The position numbers were made by a program, and so were the translations under genes. From the NCBI GenBank assembly GCA_020722685.1, contig DYKH01000209.1, positions 1 to 8,190 of the forward strand: a stretch of DNA of 8,190 bases, in the 5' to 3' direction. The notes beneath the pieces are model-generated. The model had not been told where the DNA came from and searched no databases. It saw only the letters and a program-made list of their open reading frames with translations. Positions 6,939 to 8,190 of this stretch are shown here, one piece after another; the first letter of the stretch is position 1; the number at the start of each line of letters is the position of its first letter. The DNA is from Caldithrix sp. (lineage in GTDB: Bacteria > KSB1 > UBA2214 > DYKH01).

Positions 6939-6967
6939 AATATAAGCCGAATTTGCCTTTATTGCAA
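6939..6967 (-). promoter_or_regulatory. nth: promoter candidate for nth
   Basis: On the minus strand TTGCAA (6967-6962), a 17-base spacer and TATATT (6944-6939, five of six matches) form a plausible sigma70-like promoter, with transcription starting near 6932, about 50 bases before the nth ATG. A second, poorer candidate is TCGACA (6926-6921), 15 bases, TATAAC (6905-6900). Confidence 0.45.
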
Positions 6968-7129
6968 GTGCAAAATCTACAACTGAATTGCGACGCATTG
7001 ACTCGCTCTCGCTTTGTGCTTGATCGAAAACTCAGAGCATTATCATTGCGCCCATGTCGCACCAAGGCGCGTTTCGAATTCGCCGCGAAGAATTGGTAAC
7101 AGTCGCAGTTTAGCCTGCGGGCGTTGATC

Positions 7130-7164
7130 GGATTCCTCGACTCGCTCCGTTTGCTTGGAGATCC
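7130..7164. repeat. possible fragment of an interspersed palindromic repeat
   Basis: The segment begins GGATTCCTCGACTCGCTCCG and ends CTTGGAGATCC, forming an imperfect inverted repeat (GGATtCC against GGagATCC). The GATTCCTCG...CGCTC pattern resembles short intergenic repeats common in several bacterial groups (often written GATTCCTCGCTTCGCTCGGAATGAC). Only one copy is in the window, so repetition cannot be shown here. Confidence 0.3.
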
Positions 7165-7220
7165 CATATAAAAAGTCAAGCAAAAAATGACAAGGGTGTT
7201 TTCGGCCAGACAATATGTAT

Positions 7221-7243
7221 AAAAAAAGCCCCTGTGGGGGCTT
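7221..7243 (-). terminator. intrinsic terminator of the AgmX-domain gene
   Basis: On the minus strand AAGCCCC, loop CACA, GGGGCTT forms a perfect seven-base stem followed by an uninterrupted run of T's (plus-strand A's 7221-7227). It lies about 35 bases after the stop codon of the AgmX-domain gene. On the plus strand no T-run follows, so it acts in one direction only. Confidence 0.92.
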
Positions 7244-7277
7244 GAAGGAAAAGAAGAGGGGAAGAGATGATGCGGCG

Positions 7278-7934
7278 TTACTCTGCACTATTGCCAAAGA
7301 TATATTCTTGGCGGTATACCTTGACTCTATTGCTGGCGCAAAGGCCAAAGTCTTTCCACTGCTTGATAAGCTCAATCACCCTTTGTTGAAAATCAACCTC
7401 GGCGATAGTGGAAGAGGATACTTCTACCTGCTGAACGCTTCCATCTGGACCAACGAATACCCTGACTACCATCTTGCCGGCAACGCCGGGATTAAGCTTG
7501 AGATAATCGTGATAGCATGCCTTGATTTGGTCGTTGTGAGAGTTCATGATCAAAGAGGCTTTGGCTGCATCTCGTATTGCGCTGCGTGTCAAGGTGGAGT
7601 CGCGTTGGAGTTTGAGAGTATCCGAAGATTGAAGGCCGCTTAACCATTGCGGAACCAACGATTGGTGGGGCGAAGCGGTGTGAGCCAAATTTGCTGAATC
7701 GGAATAAATGTTGCTCACTTGAGGCGGGCTATCATCTAACCGGATGGGCTTGAGGTTTTGAGGCAAGGCGGTAGCAGATCTCTTGTTTCGCTCGAGAGCC
7801 AGATTGGTCCCTTTTGCGGGATTCCCTTTTTCACGACCGGCACAGGGAAAACTCACGACGCCTATCAGCGCCACGATTGACAAAGCCGGTTTCCATAGCT
7901 CCAACCATCGGGGCCGAATTGAAACAACCTTCAA
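7278..7934 (-). CDS. exported protein with AgmX/PglI-type C-terminal domain
   Basis: The protein has 218 residues. Residues 16-33 are hydrophobic (PALSIVALIGVVSFPCAG) after a basic start, giving a signal peptide or membrane anchor; Cys31 lacks a proper lipobox. A low-complexity linker (about 34-125) follows. The C-terminal domain (about 129-213) reads IKACYHDYLKLNP, GKMVVRVFVGPDGSVQQV, VSSSTI, IELIKQW and ends in an aromatic YIF. This is the AgmX/PglI C-terminal pattern (I..CY...L..NP...G.v.v.f.i...G.V..v.v..ST.......c....i..W), related in layout to the TonB C-terminal domain; the usual W-x-FP is WKDFG here. In myxobacteria such proteins act in gliding motility; its role here is unknown. The start is TTG 7934 with GGAG nine bases upstream; an in-frame TGA lies close upstream. 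It appears monocistronic, between a good promoter and a good terminator. Confidence 0.8.
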   Translation of the reverse strand: MKVVSIRPRWLELWKPALSIVALIGVVSFPCAGREKGNPAKGTNLALERNKRSATALPQNLKPIRLDDSPPQVSNIYSDSANLAHTASPHQSLVPQWLSGLQSSDTLKLQRDSTLTRSAIRDAAKASLIMNSHNDQIKACYHDYLKLNPGVAGKMVVRVFVGPDGSVQQVEVSSSTIAEVDFQQRVIELIKQWKDFGLCASNRVKVYRQEYIFGNSAE

Positions 7935-8190
7935 CCTTCTCTTCTCCAGAAATCACCGCCACGTCATTCGCAACAGCTTCGGTTCACCCGAGCCGCGTCA
8001 CATCGAGAGTAGTCGTTCTACCGAGAATCCTGAACTACTTGGGCACCAATATAGCGCAATATTCGTAAATGTCAAGTTAAATTTGTGCAATTTGTAGACA
8101 TTTTTGTGGCTCTTCCGGAAAATGCATACCTGCTATTCACTTTCTCACGGTGTCCGATTAGCCTTCATGCAAATATCAAACATTAAAACT
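7935..8190. other. upstream spacer of the AgmX-domain gene
   Basis: This stretch contains the promoter at 8048-8075 and an untranslated leader of about 105 bases. The plus-strand frames here are short and motif-free. Beyond about 8100 nothing recognisable is seen up to the window edge. Confidence 0.5.
8048..8075 (-). promoter_or_regulatory. sigma70-like promoter of the AgmX-domain gene
   Basis: On the minus strand there is a perfect TTGACA (8075-8070), a 16-base spacer and TATATT (8053-8048, five of six). Transcription would start near 8041. Just upstream of the -35 box lies the inverted repeat AAATT-N5-AATTT (8079-8093), either an AT-rich UP element or an operator. Confidence 0.7.

Larger units (their letters stand above)
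6883..7220. other. gene-free spacer between nth and the AgmX-domain gene unit
   Basis: Open frames on both strands here (up to about 90 codons) have no recognisable motif, poor composition for a protein, and overlap the nth promoter, so I do not call a gene. The stretch holds the nth promoter candidates on its left, a short repeat-like segment at about 7130-7164, and on its right the region just past the intrinsic terminator of the neighbouring unit. No tRNA-like or other structured RNA was recognised. Confidence 0.6.

Noticed and set aside
6901..7179. A 92-codon minus-strand open frame upstream of nth
   Set aside because: It overlaps the nth promoter candidates and the repeat-like segment, and shows no motif or convincing ribosome site.
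7226..7243. A terminator for plus-strand transcription
   Set aside because: The stem is symmetric, but a T-run follows only on the minus strand, and no plus-strand gene ends there.

Overview
The window looks like a chromosomal segment of an uncultured, diderm (Gram-negative) bacterium of medium GC. Envelope proteins support this: an exported SurA/PpiC-type foldase with a lipoprotein-like signal, an AgmX/PglI-type C-terminal domain protein, and an integral membrane flippase-like protein. The combination would fit a deep FCB-type lineage (Calditrichota/KSB1-like), but that placement is a guess. All convincing genes lie on the minus strand, so gene order is read from high to low coordinates.

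Right-hand block (8190 to 7221): a monocistronic unit with a good sigma70-like promoter (about 8048-8075), a secreted or membrane-anchored protein with an AgmX/PglI C-terminal domain (7278-7934), and a clear intrinsic terminator (7221-7243). Middle block (7220 to 5507): a 395-base gene-free spacer carrying a promoter candidate, then nth (endonuclease III, complete with catalytic and [4Fe-4S] residues). After 55 bases comes a single-domain response regulator that ends in a hydrophobic membrane-anchor-like helix. Immediately behind it is a short, previously unmarked remnant of the C-terminal third of a second receiver domain.

Left-hand block (5345 to 14): a strong promoter (TTGACA, 17 bases, TACATT) drives a likely operon. 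In order it holds a PLP-dependent Cys/Met-metabolism enzyme resembling methionine gamma-lyase, a UPF0104/LPG-synthase-TM flippase-like protein, a 643-residue peptidyl-prolyl isomerase with two SurA-like modules, a NUDIX hydrolase that overlaps it by four bases, and a 75-codon truncated start of what resembles a type II restriction endonuclease. The genes do not form one recognisable pathway; they look like housekeeping and envelope functions with small scars of gene decay (receiver remnant, endonuclease fragment, hexanucleotide repeat tail).

No CRISPR array, tRNA, rRNA, transposase or complete novel system is visible. The most unusual items are the tail-anchored response regulator, the adjacent receiver-domain remnant with a 27-base in-frame insertion, the hexameric repeat that forms the C-terminus of the foldase, and the loss of the signature cysteine in the methionine gamma-lyase-like enzyme.
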